DNA of 11,259 nucleotides from an uncultured Flavobacteriales bacterium (lineage in GTDB: Bacteria; Bacteroidota; Bacteroidia; CAIKAF01). The stretch's first letter is position 1. Every line of letters begins with the position of its first letter. Under the pieces are notes generated by a model, which saw only the letters and a program-made list of their open reading frames with translations, was not told the DNA's origin and did no database searches. Below are positions 1 to 7,794 of this stretch, in pieces. Location of the stretch: contig CALEWF010000009.1 in the NCBI GenBank assembly GCA_937925455.1, positions 1-11,259 of the forward strand, given 5' to 3'. A program made the translations under genes and the position numbers.

Positions 1-9
1 AAATATACC

Positions 10-2409
10 ATGCTTAAACACACCCACATTTTGCCTTTGATAATTTCTATTCTTATAATTCAAACAAGAATAGCTGCCCAGAATACAGAAAAAGATAAAG
101 CAACGGTAAGCGGCTATGTAAAAGATAAACAAACCGGAGAAACTTTAATCGGAGCCAATGTATTTTTAAAAGAAAATAAAAAAGGGGCTGTAACAAATAA
201 TTATGGTTTTTTTTCTATAACCTCTGAAAAAGGAAATTATACGCTAATTGTTTCTTACTTGGGATACAAAAATTATGAAATGTCTTTAGACTTATCCAAA
301 AATCAAACGGTGAATCTGGAATTAGAAACGAGCGCCATTACCACAGAAGAAATTGTTATCACGGATGAACGAAGTGATGACAATACACAAAGTACTAAGA
401 TGGGGCAGATTGAATTGAAAATTGAAGAGATAAAAAAAGTACCTGCACTGTTTGGCGAAATTGATGTATTAAAAACCATCCAATTATTGCCGGGAGTAAA
501 AGGCTCAGGCGAAGGAAATTCTGGATTTTATGTACGTGGAGGTGGACCAGACCAAAATCTTATTTTGCTGGATAATGCAGTGGTTTACAATGCAGCTCAC
601 CTCTTTGGTTTCTTTTCAGTATTTAATTCGGATGCAATTAAAAATGTAAACCTCATCAAAGGTGGAATGCCAGCTAACTACGGCGGTAGGCTTTCATCCG
701 TACTGGATATTTCGATGAAAGAAGGGAATATGAAAAAATTTAGCGGCGAGGGTGGAATTGGACTTATCTCTTCCCGACTTACATTTCATGGACCGATAAA
801 AAAAGATAAAGCTTCATTTTTGATTTCGGGACGTAGGACTTACATTGATTTATTACTTCTTCCATTTTCTGGAGAGGGTTCTCCACTTAATGGAAATAGT
901 TACTATTTCTATGATATCAATGCAAAAATCAATTGGCAGATATCTCCTAAAGATAGAATTTTTGTTAGTGGTTATTTCGGACAAGATGTATTTTCGTTTA
1001 AAAGCCCCAGCAGTGATCTGCGTATAGATATTCCTTGGGGAAACGGAATAGCCACTATACGGTACATACATACATTTGGCAACCGTTTGTTTATGAATGC
1101 TACATTGGCTTTTACAGACTACCAATTTCAAACCAAAGCCAATACCGGAGATATTGGATTTAGTTTATTTTCCGGGATTCGCGACTATTCTGCCAAAATG
1201 GATTGGGACTGGATACCCAGTTCGAAACATAATGTAAAATTTGGTACAGATTATACATTCCACGAATTTACCCCGAGTACAGCTACTGCACAATTTGATT
1301 CTACTGTTATTGAACCCGGAACTCGTCAAAAAATCTTAGCTCATGATTTTGCCTTATATGTATTGGATGAATGGGATATAACACCTTGGCTAAAAGTAAA
1401 TGCAGGATTACGTTTTAATTATTTTCAACATACCGGTCCGTTTAAACGCTTTGTAAAAGATCAAGACGGGTTTAACACAGACACCATTGAATATGGTACA
1501 CTGGCAAACATTGCCGATTATGCCCGTTTAGAACCCAGACTATCCATGCGTTTCCGAATTAACGAAAATATTTCCATTAAGGCAGCTTTTACACAAAATT
1601 ATCAAAACCTTCACTTGGCTAATTTGGCAACGGTTTCACTGCCCACAGATATATGGTTACCCAGCACGTCTATTATACGGCCTCAATTGGCTCGGCAATA
1701 CAGCTTAGGATATTTTCATAATTTCCTGAACAATATGCTGGAAACATCGGTAGAAATTTATTACAAAGAAATGTATGGTTTGGTTGAATACAAAGACAAT
1801 AGCTCGTTCGCTCAAATTGTAGCAGATAATCCGGATAATATTTTGGCCTTTGGAAACGGACGTTCCTGGGGTGCCGAATTCTTTTTCAAAAAACGACTGG
1901 GAAAAATTACCGGCTGGGTGGGGTACACCTTGTCATGGACACAGCGATATGGGTTTAACAAAGAAGAAATTAATTATGACGGTGATTTTTTCTATCCGCG
2001 CTACGACCGTAGGCATGATTTATCTCTAACGGTATCATGGGATATAGACAAAAAGAAAAAATGGAATGTAGCTGCTGTTTTTGTTTTTTCTTCGGGTAAC
2101 GTAATTGCAGTGCCTACAAGGTTTTATTTTGTAGGAAATAGCATTGTTCCTCAATTTGACGATCGGGATAATTTCCGAATGCAACCATATCACCGAATGG
2201 ATCTATCGGTAACATATCAACTTCATAAAAACGATAAATGGTCTTCTAATTTAAATCTTTCAATATACAATGTATATAGTAGGTTAAATCCGTTTTTTGT
2301 TTATTTTAATATTGAAACGGATCAAAATAATAATACTATATATTTTCAGGGTAAACAGGTATCTTTATTCCCTATAATACCCGCACTAACATGGAACTTT
2401 AGTTTTTAA
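10..2409 (+). CDS. TonB-dependent outer-membrane receptor with N-terminal carboxypeptidase-regulatory-like domain
   Basis: Outer-membrane beta-barrel transporter expected to import an unknown ligand using TonB-ExbBD energy. Residues 1-23 form a signal peptide (KH near the start, hydrophobic stretch, cleavage likely at IAA|QN). Residues about 31-107 are a CarboxypepD_reg-like beta-sandwich (VSGYVKDKQTGETLIGANV, later NYGFFSI and SYLGYK), an extension typical of Bacteroidota receptors. EIVIT at 114-118 resembles a TonB box. The plug covers about 130-236, with YVRGGGPDQNLILLD (174-188) and GGMPANYGGRLSS (218-230). The rest is aromatic-rich barrel ending in WNFSF, whose terminal Phe fits a BAM signal. 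At 799 residues it is complete and of normal size for this subfamily. The start ATG lies 9 bases from the window edge, so its promoter is not visible. The DUF4249 gene follows after 3 bases, which indicates an operon. There is no SusD partner, so a polysaccharide substrate is not implied. Substrate unknown. Confidence 0.93.
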   Translation: MLKHTHILPLIISILIIQTRIAAQNTEKDKATVSGYVKDKQTGETLIGANVFLKENKKGAVTNNYGFFSITSEKGNYTLIVSYLGYKNYEMSLDLSKNQTVNLELETSAITTEEIVITDERSDDNTQSTKMGQIELKIEEIKKVPALFGEIDVLKTIQLLPGVKGSGEGNSGFYVRGGGPDQNLILLDNAVVYNAAHLFGFFSVFNSDAIKNVNLIKGGMPANYGGRLSSVLDISMKEGNMKKFSGEGGIGLISSRLTFHGPIKKDKASFLISGRRTYIDLLLLPFSGEGSPLNGNSYYFYDINAKINWQISPKDRIFVSGYFGQDVFSFKSPSSDLRIDIPWGNGIATIRYIHTFGNRLFMNATLAFTDYQFQTKANTGDIGFSLFSGIRDYSAKMDWDWIPSSKHNVKFGTDYTFHEFTPSTATAQFDSTVIEPGTRQKILAHDFALYVLDEWDITPWLKVNAGLRFNYFQHTGPFKRFVKDQDGFNTDTIEYGTLANIADYARLEPRLSMRFRINENISIKAAFTQNYQNLHLANLATVSLPTDIWLPSTSIIRPQLARQYSLGYFHNFLNNMLETSVEIYYKEMYGLVEYKDNSSFAQIVADNPDNILAFGNGRSWGAEFFFKKRLGKITGWVGYTLSWTQRYGFNKEEINYDGDFFYPRYDRRHDLSLTVSWDIDKKKKWNVAAVFVFSSGNVIAVPTRFYFVGNSIVPQFDDRDNFRMQPYHRMDLSVTYQLHKNDKWSSNLNLSIYNVYSRLNPFFVYFNIETDQNNNTIYFQGKQVSLFPIIPALTWNFSF

Positions 2410-2412
2410 TTT

Positions 2413-3312
2413 ATGATAAAATTTATCAAAAAATATGGATTGAAATGGTTTGCGGTTAGCCTTAGCTGCGTTTTTTTAATATCATGTGAAAGAAATATTG
2501 AAATCAACATACCACCTCCCGATCCAATGCTTGTAGTGGATGGCTACATCGAACATGGTGATTATGCCCGAATTACAATTAGCCGTTCTTTTCCCTATTT
2601 TGAACAAATAAACCTTTCTGATATTTCTTCACTTCAACAAATATTTGTGGCAAATGCCTCAGTGTTTCTTACTGATGGAATAATTACTGATTCTCTGGTT
2701 TTCACAATAGATCCTACCAGTTTTCCACCGGTATATTACAAGGGTACAAATCCTGTACTCATAGGGCAAGCAGGAAAAACATATTATCTTACAATTTATG
2801 CCGAAGGAGATACCATTACATCTTACACCACCATTCCGCCCTTAGTTTATTTAGATAGTATTTATTGGAAACCAGATCCACCTAATACCAATAAAGGATT
2901 TGGATGGGGACACCTGACCGATCCGGATACCATGGGAAACATTTATCGTATGTTTGCTAAAAAACAAGGATATCCTTACTACGTGCCTGTTGGTTCGTTG
3001 AGTGATAAAAACTTTAATGGCACCAGCACCTCTTTTAGCTTTGCAAAACCTGACCCGCTGCCATTTTATTTATCTCAAAATCTTCCGGAAGACACAGCTC
3101 GTTTTTATTTTGTATCTGGAGATACAATTTTTGTCAAGTTCTGTACCATTGACTATCGTTCTTACGAATTTATTCGTACATATACTTCAGCAGCCAGCTC
3201 ATTTGGAAATCCTTTTGCTGCACCCACATTTATCAAATCGAATGTAAACGGTGCTTTTGGTGGATTTGTGGGATATGGAGCCACCTTCTATCAATACGTG
3301 GTACCACAATAA
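2413..3312 (+). CDS. DUF4249 family lipoprotein, partner of the upstream TonB-dependent receptor
   Basis: Predicted lipoprotein of 299 residues. The N-terminus has Lys residues at 3, 6, 7 and 11, a hydrophobic stretch, and a lipobox LISC whose Cys25 would be lipidated after signal peptidase II cleavage. After it comes EINIPPPDPMLVVDGYI, which resembles the start of DUF4249 proteins, then beta-strand-rich sequence and a Gly-rich end (NGAFGGFVGYGATF) also typical of the family. DUF4249 genes commonly sit directly beside TonB-dependent receptors in Bacteroidota. Here the ATG is 3 bases after the receptor stop, so the two are almost certainly co-transcribed. By analogy with SusD-like partners it may sit at the outer membrane and help capture ligand, but this is inference because the family has no established biochemical role that I know of. 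The family call rests on N- and C-terminal pattern and context, not on catalytic residues. Confidence 0.82.
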   Translation: MIKFIKKYGLKWFAVSLSCVFLISCERNIEINIPPPDPMLVVDGYIEHGDYARITISRSFPYFEQINLSDISSLQQIFVANASVFLTDGIITDSLVFTIDPTSFPPVYYKGTNPVLIGQAGKTYYLTIYAEGDTITSYTTIPPLVYLDSIYWKPDPPNTNKGFGWGHLTDPDTMGNIYRMFAKKQGYPYYVPVGSLSDKNFNGTSTSFSFAKPDPLPFYLSQNLPEDTARFYFVSGDTIFVKFCTIDYRSYEFIRTYTSAASSFGNPFAAPTFIKSNVNGAFGGFVGYGATFYQYVVPQ

Positions 3313-3376
3313 AAAAATCATTTATTGATTACTAATTACCTAAATAATTCCAACTCTTCGGTTACAAAAAGTTGGT

Positions 3377-3384
3377 TACTTTTG
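3377..3384 (+). promoter_or_regulatory. candidate Bacteroidota -7 box for trxB
   Basis: TACTTTTG matches the Bacteroidota sigma-factor -7 consensus TAnnTTTG and lies about 55 bases before the trxB start, inside the only sizeable gap on the + strand. The -33 element is weak: TTCG at 3357-3360 is the nearest TTTG-like sequence, with a short 16-base spacer. A 6-base inverted repeat CCAACT/AGTTGG (3350-3355 and 3370-3375) sits just upstream. It could be a regulator site or a weak end to the DUF4249 transcript. Confidence 0.35.
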
Positions 3385-3438
3385 TCACGAACTGATTCTA
3401 TTCGTTAATTCAAATTTGCAGCCACAAAAAATAAGCGT

Positions 3439-4383
3439 ATGAACGAACAACAAACCATACCATGCCTCATTCTCGGTTCAGGACCTGCAGGCTACACGGC
3501 GGCCATTTATGCAGCCCGTGCGGAATTAAAACCGGTATTATACACCGGCGCACAACCCGGAGGACAACTTACCATCACAACCGAAGTTGAAAACTTTCCG
3601 GGATACCCCAACGGCGTCCAAGGCCCGGAAATGATGGAAGATTTAAAAAAACAAGCCGAACGATTTAATACCGATATCCGCTATGGATTAGCCACAAAGG
3701 TAGATTTTTCTAAACGGCCTTTTAAAGTTACCATTGATGATACAACAGATGTTTATGCAGAAACAGTTATTATAAGCACCGGCGCTTCTGCTAAATGGCT
3801 GGGATTACCCAGCGAGCAACGCCTGAATGGACATGGCGTTTCAGCATGTGCAGTTTGCGACGGTTTCTTTTTCCGCGGCCAGGAAGTTGCTATTGTTGGT
3901 GGCGGAGATACAGCCTGCGAAGAAGCCTCCTATCTAGCCAAGCTCTGTAAAAAAGTTTACATGCTGGTACGCCGCGATGAAATGCGAGCCTCTAAAATTA
4001 TGCAACAGCGAGTATTGAACAACCCCAATATCGAAGTTTTATTTAATCACGAAACATTAGAAATTTTAGGAGATGATCATGTAACCGGTATTCGGGTAAA
4101 AGACCATAAAACAGGGGAAGAAAAAACCATTGCTGTTACCGGATTTTTCGTAGCCATTGGCCACAAACCCAATACGGATATTTTCAAAGGCTGGTTGGAC
4201 ATGGATGAGCAAGGGTATATCATCACCAAACCCGGTACCACGCAAACCAATATTCCCGGAGTGTTTGCTGCCGGAGATGCACAAGATAAAGTATATCGCC
4301 AAGCGGTAACAGCAGCCGGAACCGGTTGCATGGCAGCACTTGAGGCAGAACGCTTTTTAGCGGCTCAAGAGACAGGTGTGTAA
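3439..4383 (+). CDS. trxB: thioredoxin-disulfide reductase
   Basis: FAD- and NADPH-dependent flavoenzyme that reduces thioredoxin in the cytoplasm; 314 residues, the usual length for low-molecular-weight TrxB. The FAD-binding GSGPAG is at 13-18, followed by GGQLTITTEVENFPG. The redox-active disulfide is in CAVCDG, Cys137 and Cys140, where many homologues have CATCDG. The NADPH-binding GGGDTACEEA is at 154-163 and VRRD at 177-180 carries the arginine pair that contacts the NADPH phosphate. The C-terminal FAD signature GVFAAGDAQDKVYRQAVTAA is intact. The leader is A-rich (CACAAAAAATAAGCGT) with no Shine-Dalgarno sequence, as is normal in Bacteroidota. The aldose epimerase gene follows after 14 bases, so the two probably share a transcript although no functional link is evident. 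Confidence 0.97.
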   Translation: MNEQQTIPCLILGSGPAGYTAAIYAARAELKPVLYTGAQPGGQLTITTEVENFPGYPNGVQGPEMMEDLKKQAERFNTDIRYGLATKVDFSKRPFKVTIDDTTDVYAETVIISTGASAKWLGLPSEQRLNGHGVSACAVCDGFFFRGQEVAIVGGGDTACEEASYLAKLCKKVYMLVRRDEMRASKIMQQRVLNNPNIEVLFNHETLEILGDDHVTGIRVKDHKTGEEKTIAVTGFFVAIGHKPNTDIFKGWLDMDEQGYIITKPGTTQTNIPGVFAAGDAQDKVYRQAVTAAGTGCMAALEAERFLAAQETGV

Positions 4384-4397
4384 AAAATACACAATGA

Positions 4398-5327
4398 ATG
4401 AATAATGAACCTACTATTTTAGAACAAGCATGGGATACCACTCATGCTTGTTTGCTTTCTGATGGATTACATAACCAAATTTGTATTTTACCCAAATATG
4501 GAGGGTTGTTACTTTTTTGGAAACACCATGGAATTGATTTAATTGAAACCTTTGATTCAGAAATAGCATTGTTGCAACAACTGGAAGAAACATATCCCAA
4601 CTGCAAGCTCTCACCGTTTGCGTGTAGAATCAATAAAGGGGAATACTCATGGAATAATAAATCATATAACATCAAACCGGTAAAAGCAGACGGACATGCG
4701 CTGCATGGATGGATGTATAAAACAAACTTTACAATCAAAGAGAAGTTGCAAACATTCGAAGCGGTCTCGTTGAAATTGCAAGCTTCGTATCACCAAGAAT
4801 ATGCATTCTACCCTTTTTCATTCAACATCACCATCATATACACCTTAGATCGAACCGGTAAAATAGTAATTACCACACATTACGAAAATACAGGAAATAT
4901 ACCACTACCTTTGGTGGATGGATGGCATCCTTATTTTATTACACCTGATGGGACAAATAAAAGTTATTTACAGGCAGATATTACAGCATATTTAGAATCT
5001 ATAAACCTTATACCAACGGGTAATAAAATTGAATACCAAAATTTTCTTCATGAAGAAATGATAGGAAATACGCATTGGGACACATGCTTCCTATGGAAAA
5101 AAGAAGGGCAAGCAAAACTTAAAACCTCTATCGGACAAATCATCATGGAAAATATTCATGGATACGATTATTTACAAATTTATACTCCTCCACATCGTAA
5201 AAGCATAGCATTAGAACCACTGACAGGTGCTCCGAATGCGTTCAATAATCAGATTGGATTAAACATTTTAATGCCTAAAGAAAAAATTATGTTTACTATT
5301 CAATTACATTTTGTGGAATACAACTAA
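4398..5327 (+). CDS. aldose 1-epimerase family protein (galactose mutarotase-like)
   Basis: Predicted cytoplasmic mutarotase of 309 residues; the family interconverts alpha and beta anomers of sugars such as glucose or galactose. Family landmarks are in order: Arg77 in SPFACRINKGEYSW, His100 and His103 in GHALHGWMY, the catalytic-type His177 in DGWHPYF, Asp228 in DTCFLW, and the catalytic-type Glu273 in IALEPLTGAPNAFN. No signal peptide is seen. The sequence fits the divergent bacterial aldose-epimerase group better than classical GalM, so no gene symbol is given and substrate preference is open; some relatives act on phosphorylated sugars. The start chosen, MNNEPT, is 14 bases after the trxB stop. 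Another ATG at 4394 is in a different frame. The stop codon is 3 bases from that of the convergent ketosynthase gene. Confidence 0.88.
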   Translation: MNNEPTILEQAWDTTHACLLSDGLHNQICILPKYGGLLLFWKHHGIDLIETFDSEIALLQQLEETYPNCKLSPFACRINKGEYSWNNKSYNIKPVKADGHALHGWMYKTNFTIKEKLQTFEAVSLKLQASYHQEYAFYPFSFNITIIYTLDRTGKIVITTHYENTGNIPLPLVDGWHPYFITPDGTNKSYLQADITAYLESINLIPTGNKIEYQNFLHEEMIGNTHWDTCFLWKKEGQAKLKTSIGQIIMENIHGYDYLQIYTPPHRKSIALEPLTGAPNAFNNQIGLNILMPKEKIMFTIQLHFVEYN

Positions 5328-5330
5328 TAA

Positions 5331-6503
5331 TCACTCTATTTTGCTAACCAAGATACTTATAGTATTTCCTCCAAATCCCATGGTATTTATCAATACACTA
5401 CGAATATGTGAAGGCTTTTGCTGCGCTATGGAATTGTAAGGCATGATGGGTATTTGCTGCGTTTTAAACATCCACCGAGCTAATTGTATTCCAAGTAAAC
5501 CAGATGCACCCAACGTATGGCCAATCTTCCATTTTTGTGAGGTTAAATAGGGAAAGTTTGAACCAAATATTTTTTTTACAGCTTCATATTCTGCTGCATC
5601 GCCGAGTACCGTACCCGGCGCATGCATGATAATCACGTCCGGCAACACCCCTGCCCGTTGAATGGCTTGCTGCATACTTTCCTGAAACCCGATTCCCTCC
5701 GATGAGATTCCGGTGAGCGAATTTCCCGTCTCTTTAAAAATTCCCCAACCGGAAATAATCATATCCCCAGTTTTTAATTCTTCTTTCCTTATCCATTCTA
5801 AGGCGATGGCAGCAGCCCCTTCGCCCAAAACCATGGAGTTTTTTTTATCCTTGGCAAAATACAACGGTTTGCAGGGATAGGATTCGGATAAGTCTGAATA
5901 AATGCCCAATGATTGCATTTGTGCTACCGTAAAAGGAGTTAATGGAGCTTCTGCAGCTCCCACCAATACATGAGTAGACATACCCGATTGCAACCAGGCA
6001 ATACCATTTAATAAAGCCATCAGACCGGTACTGCAGGTTACAGAATGCTCTATCATAATTCCGCAACTGCCAATCAATTCAGCTACCTGACTGGATATAT
6101 TTCCCAACGTAGTGAGTGGCGAAGTTTTGAGCTTTGCTTTTTTATTCAATATAAAATAATCATAGTATACTTCCCACACATTCGTTGCGCCACGAGATGA
6201 TCCAAAATTTACCGCTATATGTTGCCTATCATTCCATCCGGCTTGTTGTATAGCTTGCATTGCTGCCATCTGGGCCAGATAAACCATTCTATCTTGGTCT
6301 TTGGAGATATGATGCTCATAAATGAATTTTTTTAAAGTTTCTTCAGAAGATACAGCTAACGGTGCCCCCCAAAATGAAAAGTCATCTTTGTGTATTTTTT
6401 GAATACAGGTTTGCTCATTAAAAGCCAAGCCCAATGCTGTTTCATCATCAAAACCTAAGGATGAAACAGCCCCTATCCCTCGTATTACAAAATGCTTAGC
6501 CAT
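5331..6503 (-). CDS. FabF-like beta-ketoacyl synthase, last gene of the biotin operon
   Basis: Thiolase-fold condensing enzyme of 390 residues, somewhat shorter than FabF (about 413). Nucleophile Cys157 lies in SVTCSTG. His294 in MHAPGTVLGD aligns with the first active-site His of FabF (HGTSTPxGD): both run 12 residues from His to a conserved Glu, but the sequence in between is altered. Lys324 and His329 in KWKIGHTLGASG match the KSxTGH motif with the same five-residue spacing, and GFGGN lies near the C-terminus. All four active-site positions are present, so it should be catalytically competent, unlike a chain-length factor. Its start overlaps the bioA stop in ATGGCTAA, implying translational coupling. 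The position suggests a role in making or elongating the pimeloyl precursor of biotin (inference). It is not FabH- or BioZ-like, because the active-site layout is that of KAS I/II. Another acyl-chain pathway is possible. Confidence 0.88.
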   Translation of the reverse strand: MAKHFVIRGIGAVSSLGFDDETALGLAFNEQTCIQKIHKDDFSFWGAPLAVSSEETLKKFIYEHHISKDQDRMVYLAQMAAMQAIQQAGWNDRQHIAVNFGSSRGATNVWEVYYDYFILNKKAKLKTSPLTTLGNISSQVAELIGSCGIMIEHSVTCSTGLMALLNGIAWLQSGMSTHVLVGAAEAPLTPFTVAQMQSLGIYSDLSESYPCKPLYFAKDKKNSMVLGEGAAAIALEWIRKEELKTGDMIISGWGIFKETGNSLTGISSEGIGFQESMQQAIQRAGVLPDVIIMHAPGTVLGDAAEYEAVKKIFGSNFPYLTSQKWKIGHTLGASGLLGIQLARWMFKTQQIPIMPYNSIAQQKPSHIRSVLINTMGFGGNTISILVSKIE

Positions 6504-7791
6504 GCTTCAATTCATTCAATTGCTCAAAAACTTCATGCATAATGTCATATACGCCCTTCAATTGTTGTTCGGTAATGCATGCAGGGGGTAATACATACAC
6601 CACATTTCCCAAGGGACGTAAAAGAACTCCACGTTTTAAAAACTCCCGATATAACACTTCTCGAATGGGATTGTTGTAAAAATAATCCTGATACGATGTT
6701 TGAACATCCATGGCTAATATTAACCCCATCGAACGAACTTCCTGTAACATCGGATAGGCTTTAAATTCTTCCATGGCCCGCTGATGCCATGCGGAAATTT
6801 GAAGCGTCTTTGCATAGGTTTTTTCTCGTTCTATCAATTCCAAACTGGCTAACGCAGCCGTGCATGCCAACGGATTAGCTGTAAATGAATGCCCATGATA
6901 AAATGTATGGTGAACATCCTCTGAATGAAACGAACGGGCAATAGCATCAGTAAATGCTGTAACTCCCAACGGTAAATACCCTCCGGTAAGTGCTTTTGAT
7001 AAACAAACAAAATCCGGTTTTATCTTTAACTGGTCTGTGGCAAAACAAGTTCCTGTTTTAAAAAAACCCGTCATTACCTCATCGGCAATAGTTAATACCT
7101 GGTATTTACGGCAAATCAACATCAATTCATCCAACCATGCCGCCTTTGTCATGCGCATACCACCAGCCCCTTGAATTAAAGGTTCAAAAATAAATGCGGC
7201 TATATTCCCCCTTGAAACCAGATCTTCCAGCCTGTATTTTACATCTTCCAGGTTTTCAGACGTTGGATACGGAATAAAATCCACTTCAAATAAATGCTGA
7301 TGAAATGCCTCCGTAAACACATCACGTTCGCTCACTGCCATGGCTCCAAATGTATCCCCGTGATAACTATTATTAAAAGCAATTAGCTTGTACCGGTCTT
7401 CTCCACAATTTTTCCAGTACTGAATACTCATCTTAATGGCCACTTCCACGGCGGTGCTTCCATTATCAGAATAAAACAACTGTTCATACGGCAATCCCAA
7501 CATCCGTAATAATTGTTCTGCTAATGCAATTGCAGGCGGATGGGTAAATCCCGAAAAAATTACGTGTTCCAACACATCCAATTGCTCCTTAATACGAGCA
7601 CCCATATACGGATGAGCATGCCCATGAAGATTAACCCACCACGACGCAATGGCATCCACATAGGTAGTACCATCATCAGCATACAGTAAAGCACCTTCAC
7701 CACGAACTATCGGAATATTGAACAGTTCGCGCCGATAACGGGTAAACGGATGCAGGATGAGTTGATGGTCCCGTAATGCCCAATGATTCAT
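6496..7791 (-). CDS. bioA: adenosylmethionine-8-amino-7-oxononanoate aminotransferase (DAPA synthase)
   Basis: PLP enzyme that converts KAPA to 7,8-diaminononanoate, the second of the late biotin steps, normally with S-adenosylmethionine as amino donor. The length, 431 residues, is typical. Landmarks: SWWVNLHGHAHP (50-61) with the Trp pair of the substrate pocket, DNGSTAVEVAIKM (109-121) for PLP phosphate, Tyr143 in SYHGDTFGAM, QGAGGMRM (207-214), Asp237 in ADEVMTGF, Schiff-base Lys266 in LSKALTGGYLPL, HGHSFTANPLAC, and Arg392 in LRPLGNVVYVLPP. The tight similarity to BioA motifs, plus the flanking bio genes, separates it from other class III aminotransferases. One oddity: HPFT has Phe16 where E. 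coli BioA has Tyr17. It begins 3 bases after the bioD stop and its last 8 bases overlap the ketosynthase start. Confidence 0.95.
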   Translation of the reverse strand: MNHWALRDHQLILHPFTRYRRELFNIPIVRGEGALLYADDGTTYVDAIASWWVNLHGHAHPYMGARIKEQLDVLEHVIFSGFTHPPAIALAEQLLRMLGLPYEQLFYSDNGSTAVEVAIKMSIQYWKNCGEDRYKLIAFNNSYHGDTFGAMAVSERDVFTEAFHQHLFEVDFIPYPTSENLEDVKYRLEDLVSRGNIAAFIFEPLIQGAGGMRMTKAAWLDELMLICRKYQVLTIADEVMTGFFKTGTCFATDQLKIKPDFVCLSKALTGGYLPLGVTAFTDAIARSFHSEDVHHTFYHGHSFTANPLACTAALASLELIEREKTYAKTLQISAWHQRAMEEFKAYPMLQEVRSMGLILAMDVQTSYQDYFYNNPIREVLYREFLKRGVLLRPLGNVVYVLPPACITEQQLKGVYDIMHEVFEQLNELKHG

Positions 7792-7794
7792 GGC

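Noticed and set aside
207..214. Run of eight T near the 5' end of the TonB-dependent receptor gene, a possible phase-variation tract
   Set aside because: It encodes conserved Gly-Phe-Phe of the carboxypeptidase-like domain, and T-runs of this length are expected in AT-rich genes. One sequence gives no evidence of length variation.
3350..3375. CCAACT/AGTTGG inverted repeat as terminator of the DUF4249 gene
   Set aside because: The stem is only 6 pairs with a 14-base loop and is followed by TTACTTTTG and not a clean T-run. It is noted only as part of the trxB promoter context.
5353..5396. Small hairpins ATACT/AGTAT and GTATT/AATAC after the epimerase stop
   Set aside because: Stems of 5 AT-rich pairs inside the ketosynthase coding region, without T-runs, are too weak to call terminators.
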